A stretch of DNA of 64,000 nucleotides from NCBI RefSeq assembly GCF_016862775.1, contig NZ_BONP01000002.1, positions 62,001 through 126,000 of the forward strand. Reading direction: 5' to 3'. The translations under genes were made by a program, and so were the position numbers. The notes beneath the pieces are model-generated. The model searched no databases. It saw only the letters and a list, made by a program, of their open reading frames with translations, and was not told where the DNA came from. This DNA comes from Cellulomonas phragmiteti. GTDB taxonomy: Bacteria; Actinomycetota; Actinomycetes; Actinomycetales; Cellulomonadaceae. Below are positions 8,881 through 17,379 of the stretch, piece after piece (the first letter of the stretch is position 1; every line of letters begins with the position of its first letter).

Positions 8881-11800
8881 GGGGTCCTCGCCACGAGGTC
8901 GTCCAGGGTGACGACGAACGGCGCGGTGGTCACCGAACCCGACAGGTAGGTCACGAAGCCGATCGCCCCGGGCGCCTGCAGCGCCGGCGCCGCGTCGGTC
9001 ACCGTGGCCTGCCAGTCCGCCGGCTCGGCGGTCCCGTCGGTCCACACCTTGGCGCGCAGCGTCGTGGGCGCGGTCCCGATCGCCGCGAACCGCAGGTTCA
9101 CGCCCTGCCCGGCCGCGACGTTGCCCGGCACGTTGACGGTCGCGAGATTCGTCTCGCCGCCCTCGACCCGTGTCAGATACAGGGTGATCCCCCCATTTGC
9201 CGCAATCTTCACCTTTGCCCGGTATTCTGCCGTGCCGACCCGCCGCGTGGCCAGAGAGGCGAACGCCCCACCTCCGTCGGCCCGCACCGGGGTGCTGAAC
9301 CGCGCACCGAGGTCGACGTCGGTCAGCGCGACGGTGCCGAGGTAGGCCGACAGACCGGACCCGGCGCTGGCGAGGGTCATGGTGCCGACACCGTCGGCCA
9401 CGGCGAAGCGCGACGCCGCCCCGGCCGTCGTCCAGGCCCCGCCGTTGTCGGCCGCGCCCCAGCCGCCGGCGACCGCTCGCTCGAACGTGTCGAGCGCGAG
9501 CAGGGGCTGCTCGACGGGCTCGTCGACCGTCACCGTGACCTGCTGCGAGGTCGTCCCCGTGGCACCGTCGTCGTCGGTCACCGTGAGCGTGACCGTGTAG
9601 GTGCCGGACTGCGTGTAGACGTGCGACGCGGTCGCACCCGACGCCGTGCCGCCGTCACCGAAGTCCCAGCCGTACGACGTGATCGTGCCGTCCGGGTCGC
9701 TCGACCCCGAGGCGTCGACGGCGACGGACGGGCCGCCCGCCGTGGCGGTGAACGCGGCGACCGGCGCCTGGTTCACCGGCGGCTCGACGACCGGTGCCGT
9801 GACCGTGACCTGCTGCGACGTCGAGGCGGTCGCCCCGTCGTCGTCCGTCACCGTCAGCGTCACCGTGTAGGTGCCGTCGGCGCCGTAGGTGTGCGAGGCC
9901 GTCGCACCCTGCGCCGTGCCGCCGTCACCGAAGTCCCAGGCGTACGACGCCACCGTCCCGTCGGGGTCCGAGGAGCCCGACCCGTCGACGGCGACACCCA
10001 GGCCCGTCGCCTGTGCCGTGAACGCCGCCACGGGGGCCACGTTGGGCACCGGCACCTGCGTGCCCGGAGCGACGGCCGTCAGGTCGTCGACCGTGACCAC
10101 GACGGGCAGGTTCGTCGCGCTGGCCGAGACGTAGGCCATCACGCCCAGCCCGCCCGGGGCCTGCAGCGCCGCCACCGCGTCCGTGGCGGTCAGCTGCCAG
10201 TCCGCCGGCTCGGGCGTCCCGACCTTCCACACCTTGGTGCGCAGGGTCGTCGGCGCGGTCCCGGTCACCTCGAGGCGCAGGCGCAGCCCGTCCCCGGGCG
10301 CGAACGTCATGCCCGGCACCACGACGCTGCTCAGCGTCGTCTCCGCCGTCGTCGTGCGCGCCAGGTACAGCGTGACCTGCCCGTTCGCCGCGATCTTCAC
10401 CTTGGACCGGTAGTCCGCCGTGCCGACCCGCCGCCCCAGCAGCGAGGCGAACGCGCCGCCGCCGTTGGCCAGCGTCGGTGTCGCCACCGTGGCCGACACG
10501 TCGACGTCCGTCACCTGCGGGGTGGCCAGGAGCGCCGTCCGCCCGCCACCGGCTGTCGGCACCGAGATGCGGCCCACCGTCGAGTCGACCGAGAAGCTCG
10601 CCAGGCTGCCCTGGTACGTCCAGGCGCCTCCCTCGTCGGCGGTCCCCCACCCGGAGGTCGTGGAGCGCCCGAAGGTGTCGGCCGCGATCGGCCGCACCGG
10701 CGGCACCTCGACGGTCACCTCGGTGCTCGCGCTGCCCGTGAGCCCGTCGTCGTCCGTCACCGTCAGCGTCACCGGGTAGGTGCCCGCCGCCGCGTAGGTG
10801 TGCGACGCGGTCGCCCCCTGGCCGGTGCTGCCGTCACCGAAGTCCCAGGCCCAGGAGGCGATCGTGCCGTCGGGGTCGCTGGACGCGGTGCCGTCGGCGG
10901 TCACCGACAGGCCGTCCGGCGTGACCGTGAGCTGCGCGGTGGGCGGCATCTCGACGATCTCGCCCGTGCCGAGCGTGTAGTGCTGCGCGACCGACACGGC
11001 CGACAGCTCGCGGCTGTAGATCGCGACCTCGTCGATCAGCCCGGTGAAGTAGGTCGGGCCGAGCACCGAGGTGTCACCGCCGACCTTCCAGTAGCCGACG
11101 TACGTCCGGCTGCCGGCCTCCGGGTCCGAGCCCACGAGCTGACCGTCGACGTAGAGCTTCATGCCGTCCGCCGACTGCGTGGCCACGACGTGGTGCCACT
11201 CGCCGTCCCGGTACGACTGCGGGCCGGTGACGTGCACCCACCCCGCCGGCGCGAGCACCGAGAACGTCACCTGGCCGGTGCTGTTGGTGCGCACCTGCCG
11301 GTCGTACTGCGTGGACGTCCCGGTCTGGCTGTTGCCCAGGCCAATGATCGTGCCACCCGTCGTGGAGGTGGTGCGGAACCACGTCTCGAGCGAGTAGATC
11401 CGCGGGCTCGACCAGCTCCGGTTGCTGGTCACACGCGAGTTCGAGCCGTTGAACGAGGCGGCGGAGCCGACGCCGTCCAGCACGCCCGGCGCGCCGCGCC
11501 CGACGGTCCCCCGGTAGGTGCCGTGCCCGGCGTACGAGCCGGAGTCGTTGGCCGCGGTGCCGGTCGTGTCGTCGAGGCGCCAGTAGTGCTCGGGGTACTC
11601 GGCGGCGATCGCCGCACCGTACGGGTCCTGCGGCAGGGGCGCCACGGTCCCGCCGGCGGCGGTGAAGTGCTCGGAGACCTCCCCGTGCCCGAGCGCCCGG
11701 CTGTAGACGGCGACCTCGTCGACGTCCCCGGTGAAGCCCGTGCTCGTCGGCACCCCGGTCCAGCCGGTGAGGGTGTCGGCGCCGATCCGCCAGTACCCCC

Positions 11801-14021
11801 CGTGGATGCGCCCGACCGCGGCGGCACCCTCGGCGACGCGCACGCCGTCGACGTACAGGCGCGTGCCGGTGGCGTCGGACGTCCCGACCACGTGGTGCCA
11901 CTGGCCGTCGTTGTAGGAGGCCGTGGAGGCGAGCTGCACGCGCGACCCGCTGAACGGGCGGACCCCGAAGCGCACCCTGCCCTGGTTGTCCATGAACAGG
12001 TGCCGGTCCGCGTAGTCCGACGTGCCGGTCTCGGCGGTGCTGAAGCCGAGGATGCGTCCGCCCGTGGTCGTGGTCGTCCGGATCCAGGCCTCGGCCGTGA
12101 ACTCCCGCGGCGCGGTGATGTTGGGGGTGGTCGACGCGATCCCGGTGGCCGCGCCCGTGAGCCGCAGCGCCGTGTCACCGGGCAGCGCGCCGGGCGCCTC
12201 GAGGCCGAGGCCGGCGCCGCGCACGCGCATGTCGTTCCAGCCCGCGGCGTCGCGCAGCCACCCGGTCCCGGCAGCCTCCCCGCCCCGCCAGTAGCCGTCG
12301 GGCGCGTCGGCGAGCACGGAGTCCACGTAGGGGTGCGGTGCCTGCGGTGCGGCGGTGGCCGCACGCACGGTCACCGTGTCGGACCACGCGATGTTGCCGA
12401 ACGGGTCGGTGGCGCGCAGCCGGTAGCGGTACTCGGTGCCGGGGACGAGCCCGGTGTCCACGTACCCCATCGTCGGCCGGTCGTAGAAGCGCGAGGCCTG
12501 GACGGTCTCGTGGATCGGCGCCGCCTGGTTGCTGTTGCGGATGAGGGTGTAGGTGAGGTCCTCGTTGTCCCAGTCGTAGTTCGCGGTCCAGCGCAGCCGC
12601 ACGACGCCGGACTCCGACGAGGTGGCCGACAGGTCGAACCGGCCGCCGCTCAGGCGCGGGCCCTCCGCGTTCGGCGCGATCTCCGGCACGGCGAACCGCA
12701 CGAGGCCCTGCTGCGGACGGCCGTTGACGTTGCGGAACTCGCCGCCCATGACGACGTACTGGTCGTTGCCGGCCACCGACCAGGGGCCCTGGTTCTGCCC
12801 GGTGAAGGTGCCGGTGTCGAGCTCGGGAAACCACGCGAGCATCTCCGGGCGCGGGCGACCCTCGTGGTTGGTGTAGTCGTAGGGCTCACGGCCGATGACG
12901 CCGCGCACGTCCTTCGTCACCGCCGTGGCCAGGCGCATCGTCCACGGCTCGGTCTGCTGGAACGCGTCGATGCTGCCGCAGAAGTGCTTGTGGCTGGCCT
13001 GGTAGACGACGTCACCGATCGCGGCGACCGAGTAGGTGTCGCCGTGGCAGTCCTCGAGCCAGACGAGCTGGCCGCCGTCCCACGTGGCGGCGAACGTCCC
13101 CTCGATGGTGCCGCCGGCGCGCCCGTACGTGTAGCCGGACCCGTAGACGTGGTCCGCGTCACCGGACAGCGCCGTGATCGAGCCGTTGACGCCGGCGTTG
13201 CGCACGACGGTCGTGTTCGCCTCGAACGGCAGGGACTCCCCCGTCGCGGCGCTCACCGCGCCCAGGCCGTACCCGGGCCGGTTCGAGCCGTTGAGCGTCG
13301 TGAACGAGCCGCCGACGACGACGGACGAGCCGTCCGGGGACACGACCATCGCGTTGACGCCGCTCGCACCGGCAGCGGCCGGCGCCCAGGGCAGCAGCGA
13401 GCCGTCGACGGCCGAGGCCGCCGCCAGACGGGTCCGCGTCTCGGTGCCGACCGCGTTGAACAGCCCGCCGAAGTACACGGTGCTGCCCGAGAACGCGATC
13501 GCCCGCACGGTCGCGTCCGGCTTGGGCAGGAAGGTCGTCACCAGGTTGCCGGACGCGCGGTCGAGCGCGGCGATGCGCCAGACCCCCGCGCCGTTCACCT
13601 GCGTGAACGAGCCACCGATGTAGATGCGGCTCTTGTCCGGGGAGACCTCGATCGTGAGCACCTGGCCGTTGGTCGCCGGCGCCCAGGAGGAGATGAGCTG
13701 ACCGGTGGAGAGCTGGTACGCCAGCAGGTTGGAGCGCGTCACCGTCCCGACCCCCGCGGCCGCGCCGGCCGGTCGCGCCGTGGTGAAGCTGCCCGCCACG
13801 TACACGACGTCGTCGACGACGACCTGGTCCCAGACGACACCGTCGATCTGGACCGTGGGCAGGCCGTCCGCGCTCACCGTGGCCGGGAGCGTCGTGTCGG
13901 ACGGGCGGGTGTCGGCCGCCGCGGGGGCGGCCGACAACGGGACCACCGCACCGGCGAGGACGAGCCCGAGCCCGGCGGTGAGCGCGGCGGCGCGGGTACG
14001 GAGACGCGAGAAGCTCTTCAT
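8877..14021 (-). CDS. Giant secreted protein: beta-propeller, FN3, two LamG, three PKD domains and two copies of an unnamed module
   Basis: 1,714 residues. The signal peptide is 1-36 (hydrophobic core then A-P-A-A-A-D). Residues ~50-450 form a propeller-like repeat region with recurring V-Y-V-A-G-S-F-T / I-Y-I-G-G-S-F-T strands. An FN3-like domain spans ~455-555. LamG/concanavalin-like domains are at ~565-790 and ~800-1015, each with the W-H-H-V-V and L-Y-V-D-G core. PKD domains at ~1025-1105, 1325-1410 and 1415-1500 carry S-S-D-P-D-G and W-D-F-G-D-G. Two ~205-residue copies of an unassigned module lie at ~1110-1315 and ~1507-1714. No sortase motif or C-terminal helix is seen, so it is either released or held by glycan binding. 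It is translationally coupled to the downstream GT4 by GTGA, which ties it to exopolysaccharide export. Likely a matrix or adhesin-type protein. Confidence 0.85.
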   Translation of the reverse strand: MKSFSRLRTRAAALTAGLGLVLAGAVVPLSAAPAAADTRPSDTTLPATVSADGLPTVQIDGVVWDQVVVDDVVYVAGSFTTARPAGAAAGVGTVTRSNLLAYQLSTGQLISSWAPATNGQVLTIEVSPDKSRIYIGGSFTQVNGAGVWRIAALDRASGNLVTTFLPKPDATVRAIAFSGSTVYFGGLFNAVGTETRTRLAAASAVDGSLLPWAPAAAGASGVNAMVVSPDGSSVVVGGSFTTLNGSNRPGYGLGAVSAATGESLPFEANTTVVRNAGVNGSITALSGDADHVYGSGYTYGRAGGTIEGTFAATWDGGQLVWLEDCHGDTYSVAAIGDVVYQASHKHFCGSIDAFQQTEPWTMRLATAVTKDVRGVIGREPYDYTNHEGRPRPEMLAWFPELDTGTFTGQNQGPWSVAGNDQYVVMGGEFRNVNGRPQQGLVRFAVPEIAPNAEGPRLSGGRFDLSATSSESGVVRLRWTANYDWDNEDLTYTLIRNSNQAAPIHETVQASRFYDRPTMGYVDTGLVPGTEYRYRLRATDPFGNIAWSDTVTVRAATAAPQAPHPYVDSVLADAPDGYWRGGEAAGTGWLRDAAGWNDMRVRGAGLGLEAPGALPGDTALRLTGAATGIASTTPNITAPREFTAEAWIRTTTTTGGRILGFSTAETGTSDYADRHLFMDNQGRVRFGVRPFSGSRVQLASTASYNDGQWHHVVGTSDATGTRLYVDGVRVAEGAAAVGRIHGGYWRIGADTLTGWTGVPTSTGFTGDVDEVAVYSRALGHGEVSEHFTAAGGTVAPLPQDPYGAAIAAEYPEHYWRLDDTTGTAANDSGSYAGHGTYRGTVGRGAPGVLDGVGSAASFNGSNSRVTSNRSWSSPRIYSLETWFRTTSTTGGTIIGLGNSQTGTSTQYDRQVRTNSTGQVTFSVLAPAGWVHVTGPQSYRDGEWHHVVATQSADGMKLYVDGQLVGSDPEAGSRTYVGYWKVGGDTSVLGPTYFTGLIDEVAIYSRELSAVSVAQHYTLGTGEIVEMPPTAQLTVTPDGLSVTADGTASSDPDGTIASWAWDFGDGSTGQGATASHTYAAAGTYPVTLTVTDDDGLTGSASTEVTVEVPPVRPIAADTFGRSTTSGWGTADEGGAWTYQGSLASFSVDSTVGRISVPTAGGGRTALLATPQVTDVDVSATVATPTLANGGGAFASLLGRRVGTADYRSKVKIAANGQVTLYLARTTTAETTLSSVVVPGMTFAPGDGLRLRLEVTGTAPTTLRTKVWKVGTPEPADWQLTATDAVAALQAPGGLGVMAYVSASATNLPVVVTVDDLTAVAPGTQVPVPNVAPVAAFTAQATGLGVAVDGSGSSDPDGTVASYAWDFGDGGTAQGATASHTYGADGTYTVTLTVTDDDGATASTSQQVTVTAPVVEPPVNQAPVAAFTATAGGPSVAVDASGSSDPDGTITSYGWDFGDGGTASGATASHVYTQSGTYTVTLTVTDDDGATGTTSQQVTVTVDEPVEQPLLALDTFERAVAGGWGAADNGGAWTTAGAASRFAVADGVGTMTLASAGSGLSAYLGTVALTDVDLGARFSTPVRADGGGAFASLATRRVGTAEYRAKVKIAANGGITLYLTRVEGGETNLATVNVPGNVAAGQGVNLRFAAIGTAPTTLRAKVWTDGTAEPADWQATVTDAAPALQAPGAIGFVTYLSGSVTTAPFVVTLDDLVARTP

Positions 14022-14109
14022 GGGGGGCCTCGTTCAGGACGGGGTGAACGCGAGAAGTACGTGAGGGGATCACGATAAACTGGACATATCGTGCCGATGT
14101 GGCCTATAT

Positions 14110-14130
14110 GGGTGAAACCACCGGGTGAAA
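14110..14130. promoter_or_regulatory. Tandem GGGTGAAA octamers upstream of the giant surface protein
   Basis: Two identical octamers GGGTGAAA, at 14110-14117 and 14123-14130, are repeated with a 13-bp period about 90-110 bp upstream of the giant protein's start. A single copy on the other strand (TTTCACCC, 18993-19000) lies upstream of the sugar transferase, the first gene of the same cluster. The shared position suggests a regulator-binding site; no regulator is identified. Confidence 0.3.
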
Positions 14131-14190
14131 ACGGACGGTCGTCCATGTGGAGCCGCCGTACCGGACCCCCGGAAATCCTTTGCGCACGCA

Positions 14191-14234
14191 GCACGAAGCC
14201 GACGCCGCGGCGATCGCGGCGTCGGCTTCCGTGC
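14191..14234 (-). terminator. Strong hairpin below the lipoprotein gene
   Basis: gaagccgacgccgcg (14195-14209) pairs perfectly with cgcggcgtcggcttc (14215-14229) around a 5-base loop. The flanking gcac/gtgc extends the stem past one bulged base. It lies directly after the stop of the minus-strand lipoprotein gene and should end the sugar transferase-to-lipoprotein transcript before the giant protein's promoter. Confidence 0.7.
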
Positions 14235-14237
14235 AGG

Positions 14238-14897
14238 TCAGGAACGCGGGCGCGCGTCGTCCGGGCTGCCCGAGAACACGACGACGGACGCGTCCGTCGA
14301 GTAGGACACCTCGAGCACGACCTGGTCGCGCGCCGCGTCCGGCACGAGGAACACGTAGGTCCCCGTGGCCGAGCCCCCGGGGTCGACGGCCCCGGTGAAT
14401 GGCGCGGCCGGCGGGCCCGAGAGCGGGGCACCGGGAGCCCCCGCGGCGTCCGTGACGTTGACGGTCACCGAGGCGAGGTCCACCGGCGCCGCGGAGTCGT
14501 TCGACACCTCGACGCGGAAGGCCAGCGCCGGGCCCGAGAGCTCGCCCGGGCCGCGCCCCTCCGCCTCGATCGGGTCGACCCGCACGACCTCCGCCGTCAC
14601 CCCGGTCCCGAAGTCCGCGGCGTCCGCGAACCCGACCGGGGGCATCGTCGGCAGCTCGCCCGGTGCAGGCGCCGAGCCGTCACCGGGTTCCGGGGCGGAT
14701 GACGCCGAGCTCGTCGCGTCCGGCTGCGGCGAACGCGCCGACTCCGAGGGCGTCGCGACGTCGACCGTCCCCGCGACCTGCGGCTCGGCGTCGTCGGACG
14801 CCGTGCACGCGACCAGCACGCTCGTCACCAGCAGGGCACCCGTCACGACCTTCACCAGGCGTCGCAGTCCCACGGTGGTCCACCTCCGCGTCGTCAT
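14238..14897 (-). CDS. Secreted lipoprotein with immunoglobulin-like (DUF4352-type) domain
   Basis: 219 residues. A signal sequence ends in the lipobox L-V-A-C-T (Cys near residue 30). A Ser/Pro/Ala-rich spacer follows, then a C-terminal beta-sandwich of about 110 residues with A-F-R-V-E-V-S-N-D-S and G-T-Y-V-F-L-V-P strands, as in telokin-like DUF4352 extracellular domains. The ATG at 14897 overlaps the stop of the CDP-alcohol phosphatidyltransferase gene (ATGA), so it is coupled to the exopolysaccharide operon. It is probably anchored on the outer membrane face where the glycan is assembled; exact function unknown. Confidence 0.7.
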   Translation of the reverse strand: MTTRRWTTVGLRRLVKVVTGALLVTSVLVACTASDDAEPQVAGTVDVATPSESARSPQPDATSSASSAPEPGDGSAPAPGELPTMPPVGFADAADFGTGVTAEVVRVDPIEAEGRGPGELSGPALAFRVEVSNDSAAPVDLASVTVNVTDAAGAPGAPLSGPPAAPFTGAVDPGGSATGTYVFLVPDAARDQVVLEVSYSTDASVVVFSGSPDDARPRS

Positions 14898-15673
14898 GCC
14901 GCACCCGCGGCGGAGGCCAGCCGGCGCAGCTGACCGTACCAGGACACCGCGGCAGCCAGGGCGACCACCACGGTCGCGGCGACGATCGCCGCGTAGCCCA
15001 CCAGGAAGACGGTGGGGACGCCGAGCAGCACGAACACCAGGCACGTCGTGCCGTAGTCGGTGGGGATGCCGAGGACGGACCGCAGCCACGGTGCGCGGCC
15101 ACCCGTGGCGGCCGTGCTCACGACCCCGGCGGCCCGGCGCATCTGCTCGGTGAGGATCATGCCGAAGAAGTAGACGCTGCCGGCCACCACGTGCAGCAGC
15201 GGCACCAGCAGCCACAGGTCGTCCTCGACGACGTCGAAGCGGTACATGCCGATGCCCAGGGCGATCGGGAGCGTCACGATCTTCGTCGCGTCGACCATGT
15301 GGTCGAGCCACTCCCCCGCGGCGCTGCCCGTCCCCGTGAGGCGGGCCACCTGGCCGTCGGCGGAGTCGAAGGCGTAGCCCAGCACGAGCAGCACGCTCAC
15401 CACCACGCCGACGAGCGTGCTCGGCGCCACCAGCGCGAGCAGCGCGACGGCGGAGAAGGTGCACAGCGCGCTGATGCCGGTCACCGCGTTGGGCGACAGC
15501 CCGCGGCGGTACGCCCACGCGGCGAGCACGCGGCCGATCCGGCGGTTGACGAAGCGCGAGTAGGCCGGGGCACTGCGCGCTGCCCCCTTCTGCGCCGAGG
15601 CGAGCCGGCCGAGCGTCTGGCGGAACGTCTCGCCCGCCGCTCCGCTCGGGAGGTCGGTGGACGTCTGCGTCAT
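14894..15673 (-). CDS. CDP-alcohol phosphatidyltransferase family membrane enzyme
   Basis: 259 residues with about six membrane helices. The complete family signature D-x2-D-G-x2-A-R-x8-G-x3-D-x3-D is present at about residues 104-126 (it begins DSADGQVAR and ends EWLDHMVD). These enzymes move a phospho-alcohol between a CDP-alcohol and a lipid or other alcohol. It overlaps both neighbours by ATGA and shares an operon with a TagD-like cytidylyltransferase that could make its CDP-alcohol donor. In this setting it is more likely to decorate the lipid-linked glycan than to make housekeeping phospholipid, but the substrate is inferred, not shown. Confidence 0.85.
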   Translation of the reverse strand: MTQTSTDLPSGAAGETFRQTLGRLASAQKGAARSAPAYSRFVNRRIGRVLAAWAYRRGLSPNAVTGISALCTFSAVALLALVAPSTLVGVVVSVLLVLGYAFDSADGQVARLTGTGSAAGEWLDHMVDATKIVTLPIALGIGMYRFDVVEDDLWLLVPLLHVVAGSVYFFGMILTEQMRRAAGVVSTAATGGRAPWLRSVLGIPTDYGTTCLVFVLLGVPTVFLVGYAAIVAATVVVALAAAVSWYGQLRRLASAAGAA

Positions 15674-16869
15674 CGGACGGCCTCCGTCTGTCGGGCCGGC
15701 ACGGCGCCGGCCGGTCGGCGCGACGCGCGCGGGCGTGGGCCCGGGGTGCGCCGCTCGGCGAGTGCGCGCGCCAGCTCCTCGTACCCGGCGGCGACGTCGT
15801 CCCAGTCGTACGCCCGCGCACGTCCGCGCAGCCGCGTGCCGCGGGCGCGGGTGGCGACCTCGTCGGCCTCCGCCTGCTCGAGGGCACGGGCGACGTCACC
15901 GGGCTCGCGCACGTACACGCCGTCGTCCCCGGCGACCTCGCGGTTGAACGAGACGTCGTACGCCACGGTCGCGGCACCCGCCCCGATCGCCCGCAGCAGC
16001 GACGGGTTGGTGCCGCCCACGGAGTGTCCGTGCAGGTAGGTGAGGCTGTGGGCGTACAGCTGGTCCAGCAGGCGCTGGTCCCACACGCCACCGAGGAACC
16101 GCACGCGCGGGTCACCCTGCGCGGCCGCGTGCACCCGCGCCGTGTACGCGTCGGCGTACGGCGCGGACCCCACGACGACCAGCGGGTGCCGGGCGCCGCT
16201 GCGCACGTAGCCCTCGACCCAGAGGTCGACGTGGTTCTCCGGCTCGAACCGGGCGACCACCAGGTGGTACCCGCCGGGCTCGAGCCCCACCTCCGCCAGC
16301 GCGTCGTGACCCGCGTCGGTCAGGACCGGCGCGCCGTAGGTCAGCAGCGTGGTCGGGACGTCGTACTCCGCGCGGTAGTAGTCGGCGATGCCCACGGCGT
16401 CGGCGATCAGCGCGTCGGACCAGCGGACCGCCGCGGTCTCGGCGGCGCGGTAGTACCGCCGGCCCGCACCGCCCCACTTGGCACGCTGCCACTCCAGGCC
16501 GTCGACGTGCGTCGCGACGGGGATCCGCGCCAGGCGCAGCAGGGGCAGGTACGGGGCGTTGGCCGCGTTGAACACGAACGCGACGTCGGTGCGCCGGCCC
16601 AGCAGGTGGCCGACCGACACCCCGGTGTGGCTGAGCGTCTCCAGCGAGCGCTGCCGCAGCGCGGGCAGCGTGACGAGCTCCATGCCCGCGTACGACGCGA
16701 GGTCGGAGTTGCCCGACCGGCAGTACACGCGCACGCGGTGACCGGCGTCGGCGAGCCGACGGCCGACCTCCTCCACGGCCGTCTCGAACCCGCCGTAGCG
16801 CGCCGGCACGCCGCGCGTGCCCACCATCGCGATCGACAGGGGGCCGGTGGACCTCGCGGGGGCGCTCAC
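15670..16869 (-). CDS. DUF1972-type glycosyltransferase (rhamnosyltransferase-like)
   Basis: 399 residues, GT-B fold. The N-terminal signature IAMVGTRGVPARYGGFET (residues ~13-30) is characteristic of the DUF1972 group that includes Cps2T-like beta-1,4-rhamnosyltransferases, usually the enzyme adding the second sugar. The C-terminal half carries Y-L-H-G-H-S-V-G-G-T-N-P-S-L near 285, the donor-binding region. It starts at GTG 16869 in a GTGA overlap with the cytidylyltransferase stop and ends in an ATGA overlap with the CDP-alcohol transferase gene. The likely role is the first extension step after the sugar transferase; the sugar identity is not certain. Confidence 0.85.
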   Translation of the reverse strand: MSAPARSTGPLSIAMVGTRGVPARYGGFETAVEEVGRRLADAGHRVRVYCRSGNSDLASYAGMELVTLPALRQRSLETLSHTGVSVGHLLGRRTDVAFVFNAANAPYLPLLRLARIPVATHVDGLEWQRAKWGGAGRRYYRAAETAAVRWSDALIADAVGIADYYRAEYDVPTTLLTYGAPVLTDAGHDALAEVGLEPGGYHLVVARFEPENHVDLWVEGYVRSGARHPLVVVGSAPYADAYTARVHAAAQGDPRVRFLGGVWDQRLLDQLYAHSLTYLHGHSVGGTNPSLLRAIGAGAATVAYDVSFNREVAGDDGVYVREPGDVARALEQAEADEVATRARGTRLRGRARAYDWDDVAAGYEELARALAERRTPGPRPRASRRPAGAVPARQTEAVR

Positions 16870-17309
16870 GCGGCACCGTCGCGGGCGGCGCCCGAGACGA
16901 GGAACTGCCGGAGCATGGTCGACGACGTCGACGGCGTGTACGGCAGGTACACGACGCGCGCGCCGACCTCCGCCATCTCCCGCTCGAGCCGCGCGCCCTT
17001 GTCGGTGCCCGCCCAGTCGTCCCCCTTGAAGAGGACGTCGAACGGGTACGAGCGCCACGCGACGCGCTTGTCCTGCGCGTGGTCCGGCACGACGTCGTCG
17101 ACGAAGCGCAGGCTCGCGACGATCTCCATCCGCTCGTCGTGCGGGATCACCGGCGGCCGGCCCTTCATCGCGACGAGCGACTCGTCCACGGCCACGCCGA
17201 CGACCAGCCGGTCGCACCGCTCCCGTGCCGCCCGCAGGATGTTCAGGTGGCCGATGTGCAGCATGTCGAACCCGCCGGGGACGTACCCGACGACCGTCAG
17301 GTTGCTCAT
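16866..17309 (-). CDS. Cytidylyltransferase, glycerol-3-phosphate cytidylyltransferase (TagD)-like
   Basis: 147 residues, close to the ~130 of TagD. It has the nucleotidyl-transfer fold V-V-G-Y-V-P-G-G-F-D, the H-x-G-H motif (HIGH, residues ~18-21), the lysine in VLFKGDDW (~93-100) and a C-terminal S-T-S-S-T-M-L-R matching the R-T-x-G-I-S-T-T region. By family it condenses CTP with a phospho-alcohol to give a CDP-alcohol. The CDP-alcohol phosphatidyltransferase two genes downstream is a natural consumer. TagD pathways usually use a TagF-type polymerase instead, and none is visible here. An ADP-heptose-type specificity cannot be excluded. Confidence 0.8.
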   Translation of the reverse strand: MSNLTVVGYVPGGFDMLHIGHLNILRAARERCDRLVVGVAVDESLVAMKGRPPVIPHDERMEIVASLRFVDDVVPDHAQDKRVAWRSYPFDVLFKGDDWAGTDKGARLEREMAEVGARVVYLPYTPSTSSTMLRQFLVSGAARDGAA

Positions 17310-17379
17310 CTGTTGCTCCTCGCACTAGCGCTCACGGTGGGGCGGCCCGCCGTCGCGCCGCACTGCTGGTCCTGCACGT

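Noticed and set aside
8808..14078. A 1,756-residue open frame opposite the giant surface protein
   Set aside because: Arg/Gly/Asp/His-rich composition typical of antisense shadows in high-GC DNA; the minus strand has a signal peptide and recognisable domains.
14018..14431. A 137-residue minus-strand frame between the giant protein and the lipoprotein
   Set aside because: Low-complexity Arg/Thr/Pro sequence that crosses the terminator hairpin; no ribosome-binding site.
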